A DNA stretch of 64,000 nucleotides from Paucibacter sp. KBW04 (GCF_003852425.1 NZ_QAJN01000001.1:509987-573986); one strand, 5' to 3'. Numbered from the stretch's first letter, positions 1 to 10,284 are shown. Notes: generated from the sequence alone by a model not told the origin. Numbers and translations are program-made.

Positions 1-1
1 C

Positions 2-487
2 ACGCACTACCGCAGCCCTTTCAATTTCAGCGACGTCAATCTGGACGATGCGCGCACGGCCCTGCGCCGCCTCTACACCGCGCTCGACGGGCTGAATGTG
101 CCCGAGTTGGCGGTCGGCGCCATCGACTGGGCGCAGCCTCAGGCCGCGGCCTTCCGTGCCGCCATGGACGACGACTTCAACACGCCTGGCGCGATCGCCG
201 TGCTGTTCGACTTGGCCAGCGAGGTCAATCGCAGCAAGACTTTGGCCGACGCAGCCCTGCTCAAGACTTTGGCCGGTGTGCTGGGCTTTTTGCAGCAGAC
301 GCCGCGTGACTACCTCCAGGCCGGCAGCGGCGTGGATGAGGCCCATATCGACGCGCAGATCGCCGCCCGTGCGGCCGCCAAGGCGGCCCGGGACTTCGCC
401 GGCGCGGATCGCATCCGGGCCGAATTGCTGGCCGCTGGCATCGTCTTGCAGGACTCGCCTCAGGGCACGACTTGGACGCGGGCTTGA
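2..487 (+). CDS. cysS: Cysteinyl-tRNA synthetase, C-terminal part (5' end outside window)
   Basis: Charges tRNA-Cys with cysteine in the cytoplasm. The window opens inside the gene in frame 2; the visible 161 residues begin [11 protein letters not shown] and run to TGA at 485-487. HYRSP, followed by the helical bundle and the DALEx anticodon-binding region ([17 protein letters not shown]), is typical of the CysS C-terminal half. The catalytic HIGH and KMSKS parts lie upstream of the window. The next gene starts 2 bases after the stop, so the two are probably co-transcribed. Identity is based on motif recognition and on gene order. Confidence 0.93.
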   Translation, partial: THYRSPFNFSDVNLDDARTALRRLYTALDGLNVPELAVGAIDWAQPQAAAFRAAMDDDFNTPGAIAVLFDLASEVNRSKTLADAALLKTLAGVLGFLQQTPRDYLQAGSGVDEAHIDAQIAARAAAKAARDFAGADRIRAELLAAGIVLQDSPQGTTWTRA

Positions 488-488
488 C

Positions 489-1139
489 GTGGGCCGCGTG
501 AGTTCCGCCGGGGTTACCCCGGACTATTGGGATGAGGCTTGCCGCCACCTGGCCAAGCGTGATCGGGTGATGAAGAAGCTGATCCCGCAGTTTGGCGAGG
601 CGCGCTTGCAAAGCCGGGCCGATGCCTTCACGACCCTGGCTCGCTCCATCATTGGACAGCAGATCTCGGTCAATTCGGCCCAGGCCTCTTGGGAGAAGTT
701 TGCCACCCTGATGGGTGGTGCGCCGACCAAGGTGCAGCCTTCAGCCCTGCTGGCGCTGCCGGTCGAGGCTTTGCGCGGTGTGGGTCTGTCGGCCCGCAAG
801 GTCGACTACCTGAAAGACTTGGCCCAGCACTTTGAGGATGGTCAGGTGCATGTGCGTCAATGGACGCAGATGGACGATGAAGCCATCATCGACGAGCTGG
901 TTGCGATTCGCGGCATCGGCCGCTGGACGGCCGAGATGTTCCTGATCTTCCATCTGATGCGGCCCAATGTGCTGCCCTTGGATGACCCGCGGCTGCTGAA
1001 GGGCATCAGCGAAAACTACTTCTCCGGCGAGCCGGTTTCCCGCGCGGAAGCTAGGGAAGTTGGGGACGCTTGGGCGCCTTTTCGCTCGGTGGCCACATGG
1101 TACATTTGGCGTAGCCTCGATCCGGTTCCGGCGGCCTGA
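489..1139 (+). CDS. DNA-3-methyladenine glycosylase, AlkA/HhH-GPD family
   Basis: Removes alkylated purines from DNA in base-excision repair. About 216 residues from a GTG start at 489 (GTG at 498 is an alternative; there is no ATG near the family N-terminus). The helix-hairpin-helix segment IRGIGRWTAEMFL lies near residues 140-152, followed by the aspartate pair in LPLDD (about 165-166) that holds the catalytic Asp of the HhH-GPD family. The family signature ARSIIGQQIS is near residues 45-55. It sits between cysS and accA with almost no spacing, an order common in Burkholderiales. Substrate range is inferred from the family. Confidence 0.9.
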   Translation: MGRVSSAGVTPDYWDEACRHLAKRDRVMKKLIPQFGEARLQSRADAFTTLARSIIGQQISVNSAQASWEKFATLMGGAPTKVQPSALLALPVEALRGVGLSARKVDYLKDLAQHFEDGQVHVRQWTQMDDEAIIDELVAIRGIGRWTAEMFLIFHLMRPNVLPLDDPRLLKGISENYFSGEPVSRAEAREVGDAWAPFRSVATWYIWRSLDPVPAA

Positions 1140-1233
1140 GCCGAACTCAGCACGCCCGGCACCCAGGTACGCGGGCCCTTGCCAAGAGCAGGGCCGGCGA
1201 CCCGTTCATAGACCTCAACACTGAACACCCAGG

Positions 1234-2205
1234 ATGAGCAAAAAACATTTCCTCGACTTCGAACAGCCCATTGCTGAGCTCGAAACCAAGATTGAAGAGC
1301 TGCGCTATGTGCAGAGCGAGTCCGCCGTCGACATCTCCGAAGAGATCGACCGCCTCTCCAAGAAAAGCCAGCAGCTGACCAAGGACGTCTACGCAAACGT
1401 GGCCCCTTGGCAGGTCTACCAGATTGCCCGCCATCCTCAGCGCCCCCAAACCCTGGACTATTGCGCCGAGGTCTTCACCGAATTCCAAGAGCTGCACGGT
1501 GACCGTCATTTCGCCGACGATGCGGCCATCGTCGGCGGTCTGGCCCGCTTCAATGGTCAGGCTTGCATGGTCATCGGCCATCAGCGTGGTGCCGACTCCA
1601 AAGAGCGCCAGCTGCGCAACTTTGGCATGCCGCGCCCCGAGGGTTATCGCAAGGCCTTGCGCCTGATGAAGCTGGCCGAAAAGTTCGGCCTGCCCGTCTT
1701 CACCATGATTGACACCATGGGCGCCTACCCCGGCATCGGTGCCGAAGAGCGCGGTCAGTCCGAAGCCATCGGCCGCAATATCTTCGAGATGGCCCAGCTG
1801 GAAGTGCCCATCATCGCCACCGTGATCGGTGAAGGCGGCTCGGGCGGCGCTCTGGCCATCGGCGTGGCCGATCAGGTCTTGATGCTGCAGTTCTCGGCCT
1901 ATTCGGTGATCTCGCCCGAAGGCTGTGCCTCGATTCTGTGGAAGTCCTCCGAGCGTGCGCCCGAGGCCGCGACGGCTCTGGGCATCACCGCTCACCGCCT
2001 GAAGGCCATGGGCTTGATCGACAAGATCGTCAACGAACCAGTCGGCGGCGCGCATCGCGACAACAAGCAGATGGCCTCCAATCTGAAGCGTGCGCTGGGC
2101 GAGGCCTTGCGCCAGGTCAGCGACCTCAAGCCCAAGGAATTGCTGGATCGCCGCTATGAGCGTCTGCAAGCCTATGGCCGCTTCGGCGACACCAAGGCTC
2201 GCTGA
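1234..2205 (+). CDS. accA: Acetyl-CoA carboxylase carboxyltransferase subunit alpha
   Basis: Alpha subunit of the carboxyltransferase that moves CO2 from carboxybiotin to acetyl-CoA, the first step of fatty acid synthesis; it works as an alpha2beta2 complex with AccD. The 323 residues match the family's usual length. The N-terminal helix [18 protein letters not shown] and the crotonase-like core with [15 protein letters not shown] and the [11 protein letters not shown] segment are diagnostic. ATG at 1234. The 3' end overlaps the probable start of tilS by 32 bases. Confidence 0.97.
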   Translation: MSKKHFLDFEQPIAELETKIEELRYVQSESAVDISEEIDRLSKKSQQLTKDVYANVAPWQVYQIARHPQRPQTLDYCAEVFTEFQELHGDRHFADDAAIVGGLARFNGQACMVIGHQRGADSKERQLRNFGMPRPEGYRKALRLMKLAEKFGLPVFTMIDTMGAYPGIGAEERGQSEAIGRNIFEMAQLEVPIIATVIGEGGSGGALAIGVADQVLMLQFSAYSVISPEGCASILWKSSERAPEAATALGITAHRLKAMGLIDKIVNEPVGGAHRDNKQMASNLKRALGEALRQVSDLKPKELLDRRYERLQAYGRFGDTKAR

Positions 2206-3544
2206 TCCGAAGACGGCCCCGCGTGTGATCGCCGTCGCCTACAGCGGCGGCCGCGATTCCACCGCTTTGCTGCATGCCACCGCGCGTGCGGCCCAAACGC
2301 TCAATGCCAGCGGTGCCCAGTTGCAGGTGCTGGCTCTGCATATCCACCACGGGCTCAGCCCCTTGGCCGATGCTTGGCTGGCGCATTGTCAGGCGCAATG
2401 CGCGGCCTGGGCTGCCCAGGGCCTGCCAGTGCAGCTGCGCTGCCATCGACTGAGCGAGCGCCCCGTCGCCGCCCAGAGCATCGAGGCCTGGGCGCGCGAG
2501 CAACGCTATGCGGCTCTGCGCCGCATGGCGCTCGAAGCCGGTGCCGATCTGGTGCTCCTGGCCCATCACCGACGCGATCAAGCCGAAACCTTTGTGCTGC
2601 AAGCCTTGCGTGGCGCGGGCACGGCAGGCCTTGCCGCCATGCCAGCGCGGCAATGGCGAGACGATATCTGCTGGGCCCGGCCTTGGTTGGCGCAATCGCG
2701 CGAGCAGGTGGAGGCCTATGTGCAAGCCCATGGCCTGAGCTTTGTTGAGGATGACAGCAATAGCGACCCCCGCTATGCCCGCAATCGCCTGCGTCTGCAG
2801 GTCTGGCCGGCACTGAGCGAGGCTTTTCCGCAGGCCGAAGCCAGCCTGGCCCAGGCGGCGGACTGGGCCCAAGAAGCTTTGGATTTGCAGGCCGAAGTGG
2901 CTCGGCAGGATTTGGCCGGCCTGGTCGGTGAGGCCGGCTTGGAGATGGCTGGCTTGCAGGCTTTGTCCCCCGCGCGCGCCAGCAATGCCTTGCGGGCTTG
3001 GTTGAGTCAAACCCTGGGGCAAGCGGCTCCCGCCAGCTTGGTGCGGCGCTTGCTGCGCGAATGTGCGCCGGAGGTAGCCGGCCTTTGGCCTTGCCCGGGC
3101 GGGCAGCTGCGCCTCTACCGGGGCTGTCTGCAACACGGCCCCGCGCCCGAGCTCATGCCTTTCACGCCGCTGCCCCGATGTTTGGATCTGAGCAAGCCAG
3201 GCATCGTGGTCTGCGAAGACTGGCGCGGGCAATGGCTTGTTGAAGCGGTCGAATCCGGTGGCGTGGCGCTCGAGCGCCTGCGCCAGGTGCTTCTGGCGGC
3301 GCGCAGCGGCGGGGAGCAGTTTCAGCGTGCGCCGCAGAGTGTGCCGCGCCGCTTGAAGAAGGCGTTTCAGGAGGCCGGCGTGCCCGCCACCGATCGCCAG
3401 GGGCCCTTGCTCTGGGTCGATTCGGCCCTGCTTTTTGTGCCCGGCCTGGGCCTGGATGCACGCCAATGGGCGGCACCCGGCGAGGCTCAGCTTCGTCTTG
3501 AATGGCAGCCACAAGCGCCCGGGCTGTTGCAGCGCAGCAGCTAG
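2174..3544 (+). CDS. tilS: tRNA(Ile)-lysidine synthetase
   Basis: Modifies C34 of tRNA-Ile(CAU) to lysidine using ATP and lysine, so that the tRNA reads AUA. The ATP-binding PP-loop SGGRDS is at about residues 24-29, followed by HIHHGLS and the [17 protein letters not shown] segment typical of TilS. About 456 residues from ATG 2174, which overlaps the end of accA; the open frame extends further upstream inside accA, and GTG 2225 is an alternative that would still keep the PP-loop. The accA-tilS-lysC order is seen in many betaproteobacteria. The C-terminal domain is more diverged than the N-terminal one. Confidence 0.92.
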   Translation: MAASATPRLADPKTAPRVIAVAYSGGRDSTALLHATARAAQTLNASGAQLQVLALHIHHGLSPLADAWLAHCQAQCAAWAAQGLPVQLRCHRLSERPVAAQSIEAWAREQRYAALRRMALEAGADLVLLAHHRRDQAETFVLQALRGAGTAGLAAMPARQWRDDICWARPWLAQSREQVEAYVQAHGLSFVEDDSNSDPRYARNRLRLQVWPALSEAFPQAEASLAQAADWAQEALDLQAEVARQDLAGLVGEAGLEMAGLQALSPARASNALRAWLSQTLGQAAPASLVRRLLRECAPEVAGLWPCPGGQLRLYRGCLQHGPAPELMPFTPLPRCLDLSKPGIVVCEDWRGQWLVEAVESGGVALERLRQVLLAARSGGEQFQRAPQSVPRRLKKAFQEAGVPATDRQGPLLWVDSALLFVPGLGLDARQWAAPGEAQLRLEWQPQAPGLLQRSS

Positions 3545-3675
3545 AATCAGAGGCTGCGACCGTGGCGCACACCGCCTCCTGGCCTCATGGGTCCAAGGTG
3601 CCTTGCCTACCCCCAGGGCCCTCAGCGATTCAATCCTTTTCGCCTCAACACATCTTCGCTTCAAGCGAGACTTCT

Positions 3676-4944
3676 ATGGCCTTGATTGTTCACAAGTACG
3701 GCGGCACGTCGATGGGTTCGACCGACCGCATTCGCAACGTCGCCAAGCGCGTTGCCAAATGGGCGCGCGCCGGCCATCAAATGGTGGTCGTGCCTTCCGC
3801 CATGAGCGGCGAAACCAATCGCTTGCTGGGTCTGGCCAAAGAGCTGGCGCCCGCCGGCAGCAGCCCCGAACTCAATCGCGAACTGGACATGATCGCCTCC
3901 ACTGGCGAGCAGGTCTCGGTGGGCCTCTTGGCCATTGCCTTGCAGGCCGAAGGTTTGGATGCCGTCAGCTACACCGGCTGGCAGGTTCCGCTCAATACCG
4001 ATTCCAGCTACACCAAGGCCCGTATCGAAAGCATCGACGACAGCCGCGTGCGCGCCGATCTGGCGGCTGGCAAAGTGGTGGTGATTGCGGGCTTCCAGGG
4101 CGTGGATGATGAGATGAACATCACGACGCTGGGCCGCGGTGGCTCGGACACTTCGGCCGTGGCGATTGCCGCCGCCATGAAGGCCGATGAATGCCTGATT
4201 TACACCGATGTGGACGGCGTCTACACCACCGACCCACGCATCGTGCCCGAGGCGCGCCGCCTACAGACCATCAGCTTCGAAGAGATGCTGGAGATGGCCT
4301 CGCTGGGTTCCAAGATTCTGCAGATCCGCTCCGTCGAATTTGCCGGTAAGTACCGCGTGCCGCTGCGTGTTTTGTCCAGCTTCACACCCTGGGACATCGA
4401 TATCAACGAGGAAGCCAAGTCTGGCACCCTGATCAGTTTTGAAGAGGACGAAAAAATGGAACAAGCCGTCGTTTCCGGCATTGCCTTCAACCGCGACGAA
4501 GCCAAGGTGACCTTGCTGGGCGTGCCCGACAAGCCGGGCATCGCCTTCCAGATCCTGGGCCCGGTGGCCGAAGCCAATATCGACATCGACGTCATCATCC
4601 AGAACGTCTCGCAAGACGGCAAGACCGACTTCAGCTTCACCGTCCATCGCAACGATTACGCCCGCACCATGGCGCTGCTGGAAAGCACCGTGGGCCCGGC
4701 CACCCAAGCGGCCAAGGTGCAAGGCGACCCGAAGATCTGCAAGGTCTCCATCGTCGGCATCGGCATGCGCTCGCATGTGGGCGTCGCTTCCAAGATGTTC
4801 CGCGCCCTGAGCGAGGAGGGCATCAATATCCAGATGATCTCCACCAGCGAAATCAAGACCAGCGTCGTGATCGACGAGAAGTACATGGAGCTGGCTGTGC
4901 GAGCACTGCACAAAGCCTTCGAGCTGGAAAAAAATCCTGAGTAA
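3676..4944 (+). CDS. lysC: Aspartate kinase
   Basis: Phosphorylates L-aspartate, opening the lysine, threonine and methionine branch. The 422 residues start MALIVHKYGGTSMGS (ATG 3676), with the kinase nucleotide motif KYGGTS at 7-12 and the aspartokinase signature GRGGSDTSAVAIAAA near 155-170. Two ACT domains follow from about residue 265 (KVTLLGVPDKPGIAFQ and KVSIVGIGMRSHVGVA), which implies feedback control by lysine and/or threonine as in this monofunctional class. The open frame continues upstream, but only this ATG gives the family N-terminus. A tRNA-Ser gene follows 65 bases later. Confidence 0.97.
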   Translation: MALIVHKYGGTSMGSTDRIRNVAKRVAKWARAGHQMVVVPSAMSGETNRLLGLAKELAPAGSSPELNRELDMIASTGEQVSVGLLAIALQAEGLDAVSYTGWQVPLNTDSSYTKARIESIDDSRVRADLAAGKVVVIAGFQGVDDEMNITTLGRGGSDTSAVAIAAAMKADECLIYTDVDGVYTTDPRIVPEARRLQTISFEEMLEMASLGSKILQIRSVEFAGKYRVPLRVLSSFTPWDIDINEEAKSGTLISFEEDEKMEQAVVSGIAFNRDEAKVTLLGVPDKPGIAFQILGPVAEANIDIDVIIQNVSQDGKTDFSFTVHRNDYARTMALLESTVGPATQAAKVQGDPKICKVSIVGIGMRSHVGVASKMFRALSEEGINIQMISTSEIKTSVVIDEKYMELAVRALHKAFELEKNPE

Positions 4945-4969
4945 TTGCAGAAATTTTCCGAAACTTCCC

Positions 4970-4996
4970 TTGAGACGGAAAAAACCTGTATAGAAT
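4970..4996 (+). promoter_or_regulatory. Possible sigma70-type promoter of tRNA-Ser
   Basis: TTGAGA at 4970-4975 and TAGAAT at 4991-4996 lie just ahead of the tRNA, spaced by 15 bases, shorter than the ideal 17. The tRNA begins 13 bases after the -10-like box. Position supports a promoter; the spacing keeps confidence low. Confidence 0.4.
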
Positions 4997-5009
4997 GCAA
5001 GGCTGCGCT

Positions 5010-5102
5010 GGAGTCGTGACCGAGTGGCCGAAGGTGCTCCCCTGCTAAGGGAGTATGTGGGCAAAACCTGCATCGAGAGTTCGAATCTCTCCGACTCCGC
5101 CA
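5010..5102 (+). tRNA. tRNA-Ser (anticodon GCT)
   Basis: A 93-base class II tRNA. The acceptor arm GGAGTCG (5010-5016) pairs perfectly with CGACTCC (5092-5098). Next come discriminator G and an encoded CCA (5100-5102). The anticodon loop reads CTGCTAA within the CCCTGCTAAGGG arm, giving anticodon GCT, which reads AGC/AGU serine codons. The long variable arm expected of tRNA-Ser is present before the T arm GAGAGTTCGAATCTCTC. It is followed immediately by a strong terminator. Confidence 0.97.
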
Positions 5103-5110
5103 ACAATGGC

Positions 5111-5155
5111 AAACCCCTGATCTGCAAGAGAAATCTTGTGCATCAGGGGTTTTTG
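5111..5155 (+). terminator. Rho-independent terminator of tRNA-Ser
   Basis: Arms AAACCCCTGAT (5111-5121) and ATCAGGGGTTT (5142-5152) are perfectly complementary, an inner GCAAGA/TCTTG stem extends the hairpin, and a run of T follows. Confidence 0.9.
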
Positions 5156-5482
5156 CTTTGTGCGCAGCGGCAGTGTGCCCGGCCTTGTTTGCGCCGCATT
5201 CTTTGAATGCAAAAGCCACCTGAGCCGACAGGCTCGCCCGGGAGGGCGTGGTCTGATTCTTTGCAGACCGGAACCTAACTTTTTGACTTGACGCATGTGA
5301 TGGGTTTGGGCGTCTGAGTGCAGAACTAGCGCCTTTGAAGCTGGCTTATTCAGTCATTTGGGCGCAGGCCGCACTCTTGATACTTGCGGCCGACGCTGCT
5401 GAGCAGTACAGGCGGTCCAATTCATCAAGTCGGGTCTTGTGCGTGCTCGCGGCAATGCAAAGCATTAGCCAGGAGTGCGACC
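5156..5482. other. Gene-free leader with three tandem small hairpins
   Basis: No convincing coding sequence between the tRNA terminator and the chemoreceptor. Three short inverted repeats stand side by side: GAGCC-gaca-GGCTC (5222-5235), GCCC-ggga-GGGC (5236-5247) and GGTCTG-8 nt-CAGACC (5250-5269). No known riboswitch consensus was recognised. The start-deciding Shine-Dalgarno AGGAG of the next gene is at 5471-5475. A flagellar sigma28 box was looked for and not seen. Confidence 0.5.
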
Positions 5483-7036
5483 GTGAACTTTCTCAACAAC
5501 CTCAAGACCTCAAGCAAGCTGCTTGCGAGCTTTCTGCTGATGGCGGCTTTGGCCAGCTTGGTGGGGGCGGTCGGGCTGATCAACCTGCACAAGGTGAACC
5601 AGACCCTGGAGAACATCAATGATCGCGCGGTGCCGGCACTCTCCAATATCAAGGAGGCCAACTCCGAGTTGATCAAGGCCGGGCGTGCCATGCGCAATGC
5701 GATCATTTACAACACGGCCGCCGAGGGCGTCGACAAGCATATCCAGGACATGGAGTCGCGCATGAAGGGCATGGACCGCTTCTATGCCCTGACCCTCAAG
5801 GACCTCGACCGTGGCAATCCCAAGTCCAGCGCGGCGATCGCCTCGATTGAAAGTGATCTGCCCAAGCTGCGTCAGGGTCAGGCCGAGGTGGCGGCTCTGG
5901 CCAAGGCGGGCAAGATCGACGAGGCCAAGATCAAGCGCGGCGAGGTGCGTGAGTTTGAGAACAAGGTCGACGATGCTTTGTCGGCCATCGATGCGGTCTG
6001 CGCCGAGTCCATGCGCGACATGGGCCAGCAGTCGGCCTCGGACTATGCGGCGGCGCGCTGGATGATTGCCGCCACGATTGGCTTGGCCGTTGTGTTGGCC
6101 GCGCTGGTGGGCGTCTTGCTGGCTCGCATGCTGGGCGGGGCCATGACGCGTGCCGCCGAAATCGCCGAGGCGGTGGCCGAGGGCGATCTGAGCCGGCGGG
6201 TCGAACGGGTCGAGCGCCAAGATGAATCGGGTCAGCTGATGCGTGCGCTGGCCGCCATGTCAGAGAACCTGACCCGCATCGTTTCCGATGTGCGCCAAGG
6301 TGCCGAAGGCGTGGCCACGGCCAGTGCCGAGATCGCCACCGGCAACCACGATCTGAGTCGCCGTACCGAGGAGCAGGCCAGCGCCTTGGAAGAAACGGCG
6401 GCCGCCATGGAGGAGTTGGGTTCCACCGTCAGGCAGAACTCCGACAACGCCCAGCAGGCCAATCAGCTGGCGATGAATGCCTCGCAGGTGGCCGTCAAGG
6501 GCGGTGAGGTGGTCAATCAGGTGGTGGCGACCATGAAGGGCATCAACGACGCCAGCAAGAAGATCCACGACATCATCGGCGTGATCGATGGCATCGCCTT
6601 TCAAACGAATATCCTGGCCTTGAACGCGGCCGTCGAAGCGGCGCGCGCTGGCGAGCAAGGCCGCGGTTTTGCCGTGGTGGCCAATGAGGTGCGCAGCCTG
6701 GCCGGTCGCAGCGCCGATGCAGCCAAGGAGATCAAGAGCCTGATCTCAGCCAGTGTGGACAGGGTGGAGCAGGGCACGGCCCTGGTCGATCAGGCCGGCA
6801 GCACCATGAGCGAGGTGGTCGGCGCCATCCGCCGTGTCACCGACATCATGGGCGAGATCAGCGCTGCCAGCATGGAGCAGAACACCGGCGTCACCCAGGT
6901 CGGCGAGGCGGTCACCCAGATGGACCGCAACACCCAGCAGAACGCGGCCCTGGTGGAAGAAAGCGCCGCCGCGGCGGAAAGCCTCAAGCAGCAGGCTGCA
7001 CAACTGGTCTCAGCTGTGGCCATCTTCAAGCTCTAG
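5483..7036 (+). CDS. Methyl-accepting chemotaxis protein
   Basis: Inner-membrane chemoreceptor that signals through CheW/CheA. The GTG start at 5483 is chosen because AGGAG (5471-5475) sits 7 bases upstream and the protein then begins with the usual short cytoplasmic tail and TM1 (about 13-33). A four-helix-bundle type periplasmic domain follows, then TM2 (about 192-214), a HAMP domain, and a long signalling helix pair whose tip [20 protein letters not shown] is at about 365-384. Length is 517 residues. The C-terminus (AVAIFKL) lacks a CheR-docking pentapeptide. The ligand cannot be told from sequence. The 3' end overlaps the convergent MocR gene by 27 bases. Confidence 0.95.
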   Translation: MNFLNNLKTSSKLLASFLLMAALASLVGAVGLINLHKVNQTLENINDRAVPALSNIKEANSELIKAGRAMRNAIIYNTAAEGVDKHIQDMESRMKGMDRFYALTLKDLDRGNPKSSAAIASIESDLPKLRQGQAEVAALAKAGKIDEAKIKRGEVREFENKVDDALSAIDAVCAESMRDMGQQSASDYAAARWMIAATIGLAVVLAALVGVLLARMLGGAMTRAAEIAEAVAEGDLSRRVERVERQDESGQLMRALAAMSENLTRIVSDVRQGAEGVATASAEIATGNHDLSRRTEEQASALEETAAAMEELGSTVRQNSDNAQQANQLAMNASQVAVKGGEVVNQVVATMKGINDASKKIHDIIGVIDGIAFQTNILALNAAVEAARAGEQGRGFAVVANEVRSLAGRSADAAKEIKSLISASVDRVEQGTALVDQAGSTMSEVVGAIRRVTDIMGEISAASMEQNTGVTQVGEAVTQMDRNTQQNAALVEESAAAAESLKQQAAQLVSAVAIFKL

Positions 7037-8590
7037 GTCGAGCGCTAGGCCCCCGTTCTCGCGCCTCAGCTCGGCCAGCACCGGCCGCCAGCATCGCGCC
7101 AGCTCGGTCACCGTCGTCTCGATCTGTGCCTCGGGCGTCGAGGCGAATCCAAGCACCAGTCCAGCCTCCTGGCTGTGGGCGGGCAGGCCGCCCACCTGGC
7201 GCAGCCCACCGATCTCCAGGCCCAGTGTCTGCGCCGCTTGAACCAGTCGCCTTTCCCAGTGCGGATTCGGCAGGCGTAAAAGCAGCTGCAAGCCCGCTTC
7301 GACGTTGGCTGAGGGGAGGACCAGGGTAGTGCCAAATTCTCGCTCCCAGGCTCGCAAAAAGGCCGCACATCGCGCACTGGCCGTGCGCCGCATGCGTCGC
7401 ACATGGCGCAGGAAGTGCCCCTCTTCGATGAAATCGGCCAGCACATACTGGTCGACGATGCTGGACTGACGGTCCAGCACCGAGCGCAACTTGGCCAGGG
7501 TCGGCACCCAGGCCGTCGGCGCCACCAGATAGCCCAGGCGCAGACCGGGGAACAGGAGTTTGGAGAAGGTGCCCACATAAAGCACCCGCTGCTCCGCCCC
7601 GGCCAGGCTGGCCAGCGGGGCCAGGGGCACGCCGGCGTAGCGGTACTCGCCGTCGTAGTCGTCCTCCAGCAAATAGGCTTGGTGGCGTTGTGCCCAGGCC
7701 AAGAGGTCCAGCCGACGCTGCGCACTCATCACCACGCCGCTGGGGAATTGGTGGGAGGGGGTGATGTAGGCGAGGCGGCAGTCGCGCAAGGCCTCCAAAG
7801 CGCCCAGGCGCATCCCCTCGGCGTCCAGCGGCACGGGCACGACCTTGGCGCCGCTCAAGCCCAGGGCCGCCGCCGCCGACCGGTAGCCCGGTGACTCCAT
7901 GGCCACGCGTTCGCCGGGCTTGAGCAAGGCCAGGGCGGCCATGGCAATAGCTTGCTGGCTGCCAGCCGTCAGCAAGACCTGCTCGGCCGAGCAGGCCAAG
8001 CCGCGCGAGCTGTTCAGATAGGCTGCGATCAGCTCGCGCAGCCGGGGCAGGCCGGCCGGGTCGGCATAGCCGCTGGCCAGCTCTGGGTGGCGTCGCCAAA
8101 AGCGCTGCTGCAAGCGCGACCACAAAACATGGGGAAATTTGTCCTGCGCCGGCAAGCCCCAGCGCAGACCGCGCTGGCCGGGCAAGGCCGCAGGCGTTGG
8201 CTGAAAGCCGCTTAGCCGAGACCAGAGCTCGCTGCTGGGCTCGGCGGCGGTGCGCTCGATGTTGCGTCGCAGGGCCGGCGCGCGGATTGGGGCCGAGCTC
8301 GCAGCGGGCTCCCGCCGCAGTTGCGCGACAAAGCAACCGGCACCCACATGGCCCTCCAGCAAGCCTTCGGCCATCAATTGCTCGTAAGCCCGCAAGACCG
8401 TGTTGCGTGAAACGCCCAGGCGCTGCGCCAGCTCCCGGCTGGCCGGCAGGCGCTGAGCGGCGGCGAGCTGGCCCAGCAAGATCTTTTGCTTGAGCTGTGC
8501 GTGCAGGGAGTTCGCCAGGCCCAGGCGGCGGTCCAGCCGCAGGCCGTCGGGCTCCAGGCTCAGCGTGGCTCGCTTTGAAATTGGCTCCAT
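7010..8590 (-). CDS. MocR/PdxR-family transcriptional regulator (GntR HTH + aminotransferase fold)
   Basis: Cytoplasmic regulator of about 526 residues. The N-terminal winged helix is of the GntR type ([20 protein letters not shown]), followed by a fold type I aminotransferase-like domain carrying [12 protein letters not shown] and the PLP-lysine region [16 protein letters not shown]. The start at 8590 is preferred because GAGGA lies 7 bases upstream; an ATG at 8617 has no such site. It is divergent from the PaiB-like gene at 8695, so the 104-base gap probably holds its operator. No pdxS/pdxT is nearby, so the target is unlikely to be PLP synthesis itself. Confidence 0.9.
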   Translation of the reverse strand: MEPISKRATLSLEPDGLRLDRRLGLANSLHAQLKQKILLGQLAAAQRLPASRELAQRLGVSRNTVLRAYEQLMAEGLLEGHVGAGCFVAQLRREPAASSAPIRAPALRRNIERTAAEPSSELWSRLSGFQPTPAALPGQRGLRWGLPAQDKFPHVLWSRLQQRFWRRHPELASGYADPAGLPRLRELIAAYLNSSRGLACSAEQVLLTAGSQQAIAMAALALLKPGERVAMESPGYRSAAAALGLSGAKVVPVPLDAEGMRLGALEALRDCRLAYITPSHQFPSGVVMSAQRRLDLLAWAQRHQAYLLEDDYDGEYRYAGVPLAPLASLAGAEQRVLYVGTFSKLLFPGLRLGYLVAPTAWVPTLAKLRSVLDRQSSIVDQYVLADFIEEGHFLRHVRRMRRTASARCAAFLRAWEREFGTTLVLPSANVEAGLQLLLRLPNPHWERRLVQAAQTLGLEIGGLRQVGGLPAHSQEAGLVLGFASTPEAQIETTVTELARCWRPVLAELRRENGGLALDLELEDGHS

Positions 8591-8694
8591 GGAAATCCTC
8601 GAAATTGGCACTTTCATGGTACCAAGTCAGGCCCTATGCTGGGCGCCACACCGCCTCGGTCCTCATCCTCCTCTTTTTCTTCAAGCTGCCCGCC

Positions 8695-9324
8695 ATGTAC
8701 CAGCCCGCGCATTTCCGATTGCAAGACGACGCCCAGATTCGGCATCTGATCGCCACTCAGCCTCTGGCGGCCGTGATCGGCCCCGATGCGGCTGGCCAGG
8801 CTTTCGTCAGCCATCTGCCACTGACTCTGTTGGAGGAAGAGGGGAAGCCCTTGGTCTTGGAAGGGCATATGGCGCGGGCCAATCCACATTGGGCCTGGCT
8901 GGAAGCTCAGGCGGCGAATCAGACCGAGGTGCTGGCGGTGTTCAGCGGCCCCAGTGCCTACATCTCACCGCAGCACTACGAGCATGAGCGCAATGTGCCG
9001 ACCTGGAACTATGTGGCCGTGCATGCCTATGGCAGGCTGGACTTGGTGGACGAGGCCTCGGCAAAAGACGCCTTGCTCAAGCGCCTGATCGGGCAGCACG
9101 AACCCGGCTATGCGGCGCAGTGGCGCGGTTTGCCCGAGGACTATCAGTCCAAGCTGCTGGCGGCCATCGTGGGCTTCAGGCTGCGGCTCACGCGCTTGGA
9201 GGCCAAGGCCAAGCTGAGTCAAAACCGCTCGGCCTTGGAGCGCCAGCGCATCCAGGCCGGCCTGAGCCAGGGCTCGGCCGCCGAGCAGGCCGTGGCGCAG
9301 TGGATGCAGCGCCTGGGCTTGTGA
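8695..9324 (+). CDS. PaiB-like FMN-binding (negative transcriptional regulator) protein
   Basis: 209 residues starting MYQPAHFRLQDDAQI, the characteristic opening of the PaiB family (split-barrel FMN-binding fold). PTWNYVAVHAYG and the C-terminal KLSQNRSALERQ are family motifs. Bacillus PaiB acts with the acetyltransferase PaiA; here too a GNAT gene follows 28 bases downstream and a MocR regulator is divergent, so a small polyamine or amine detoxification unit is plausible. That role is inference from neighbours. ATG 8695. Confidence 0.85.
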   Translation: MYQPAHFRLQDDAQIRHLIATQPLAAVIGPDAAGQAFVSHLPLTLLEEEGKPLVLEGHMARANPHWAWLEAQAANQTEVLAVFSGPSAYISPQHYEHERNVPTWNYVAVHAYGRLDLVDEASAKDALLKRLIGQHEPGYAAQWRGLPEDYQSKLLAAIVGFRLRLTRLEAKAKLSQNRSALERQRIQAGLSQGSAAEQAVAQWMQRLGL

Positions 9325-9352
9325 ACCCCCAATTCAACAGGAGGAATGATTG

Positions 9353-9964
9353 ATGACCAAGGTCCAAGACCTGCTGCAACCCTTGCAGCTTGCCCCCGTC
9401 ACCCTGCATGGCCGCCATGTGCGCCTGGAGCCCTTGAGCCTGGCCCATGTGGACGGTCTGACTGCCGTAGGCACCGCGCCAGAGTTGTGGGCCTGGGTGC
9501 CCACCCAGGTGCGCAATCGCGAGGAGATGCAGGCCTATGTGGAGGCGGCCTTGGCCGATCAGGCGCGTGGCCTGGCCCTGCCTTTTGCCATCATCGATGC
9601 GCGCAGCGGCATGGTGATTGGCAGCACCCGCTTCGGCAGCATCTCGGCCAAGGACAGACGGGTGGAAATCGGCTGGACCTGGTACGCGCCCAGCCACCAG
9701 CGCAGCGGCGCCAATACCGAGGCCAAGACCTTGCTGCTGACCCACGCTTTTGAAACGCTGGGGGCCTTGCGGGTGGAGTTCAAGACCGATGTGCTGAACG
9801 CCAAGAGCCGTGCCGCCATCGCGCGCCTGGGCGCGCAGCAGGAGGGCATCTTCCGCCGCCATGTGATCTGCTCGACCGGGCGGGTGCGTGACACCGTCTA
9901 TTTTTCCATCATCGACAGTGAGTGGCCGGCGGTGAAGGATCGACTGGCTAGCATGCTGCGCTAA
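9353..9964 (+). CDS. GNAT family N-acetyltransferase (RimJ/RimL-like)
   Basis: 203 residues from ATG 9353, with AGGAGG at 9339-9344, 8 bases upstream. The GNAT fold is visible: N-terminal GRHVRLEPLSLAHVDGL, central VEIGWTWYAPSHQRSGANTEAK (acetyl-CoA pyrophosphate loop region) and the IARLGAQQEGIFRRHV motif B typical of RimJ/RimL relatives. Substrate is unknown. Probably co-transcribed with the PaiB-like gene. Confidence 0.88.
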   Translation: MTKVQDLLQPLQLAPVTLHGRHVRLEPLSLAHVDGLTAVGTAPELWAWVPTQVRNREEMQAYVEAALADQARGLALPFAIIDARSGMVIGSTRFGSISAKDRRVEIGWTWYAPSHQRSGANTEAKTLLLTHAFETLGALRVEFKTDVLNAKSRAAIARLGAQQEGIFRRHVICSTGRVRDTVYFSIIDSEWPAVKDRLASMLR

Positions 9965-10284
9965 CTTCCATCCCACCGCGACTGACCTGCCGCGTAACGG
10001 GAGGGTCTTGTTGTAACGAAGCTTGGAAGGCGTGGCCAATGGTTTGCGCTTTCTCATTGGTGCCTGCGGCGCCGAGGTGTGTCGACGCTTTCCCTCGTTC
10101 CTTTCGCAATTCAATTCGTGGCCGGCAGCACGCCAGCCGACCTAAGTGCAACCGTTGATTTGAGCAGGGTGAGGTCCGTTGACCGCTTTCGGCAGTCCCG
10201 TTCGTTTGGGCGCCAAAATTTGATGGCAGCAATGTGCCAAAAGCTGTCGTCGGCCCTACCGAAACGAGTTGCCGGGAAGCTGAC
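9965..10284. other. Intergenic region at the edge of the cassette cluster
   Basis: No gene supported. Open frames here have no family features and run into the GNAT gene. The sequence is less G+C-rich and looks like decayed DNA. After the attC-like site at 10285-10336 a new cassette should begin (TTGAGT, minus strand), but no matching partner box ACTCAAC was found on the minus strand, so the cluster seems to end or be truncated here. Confidence 0.5.

Noticed and set aside
96-488. Upstream extension of the glycosylase frame to 96
   Set aside because: It lies entirely within cysS in another frame, and the family N-terminus begins near 489-498.
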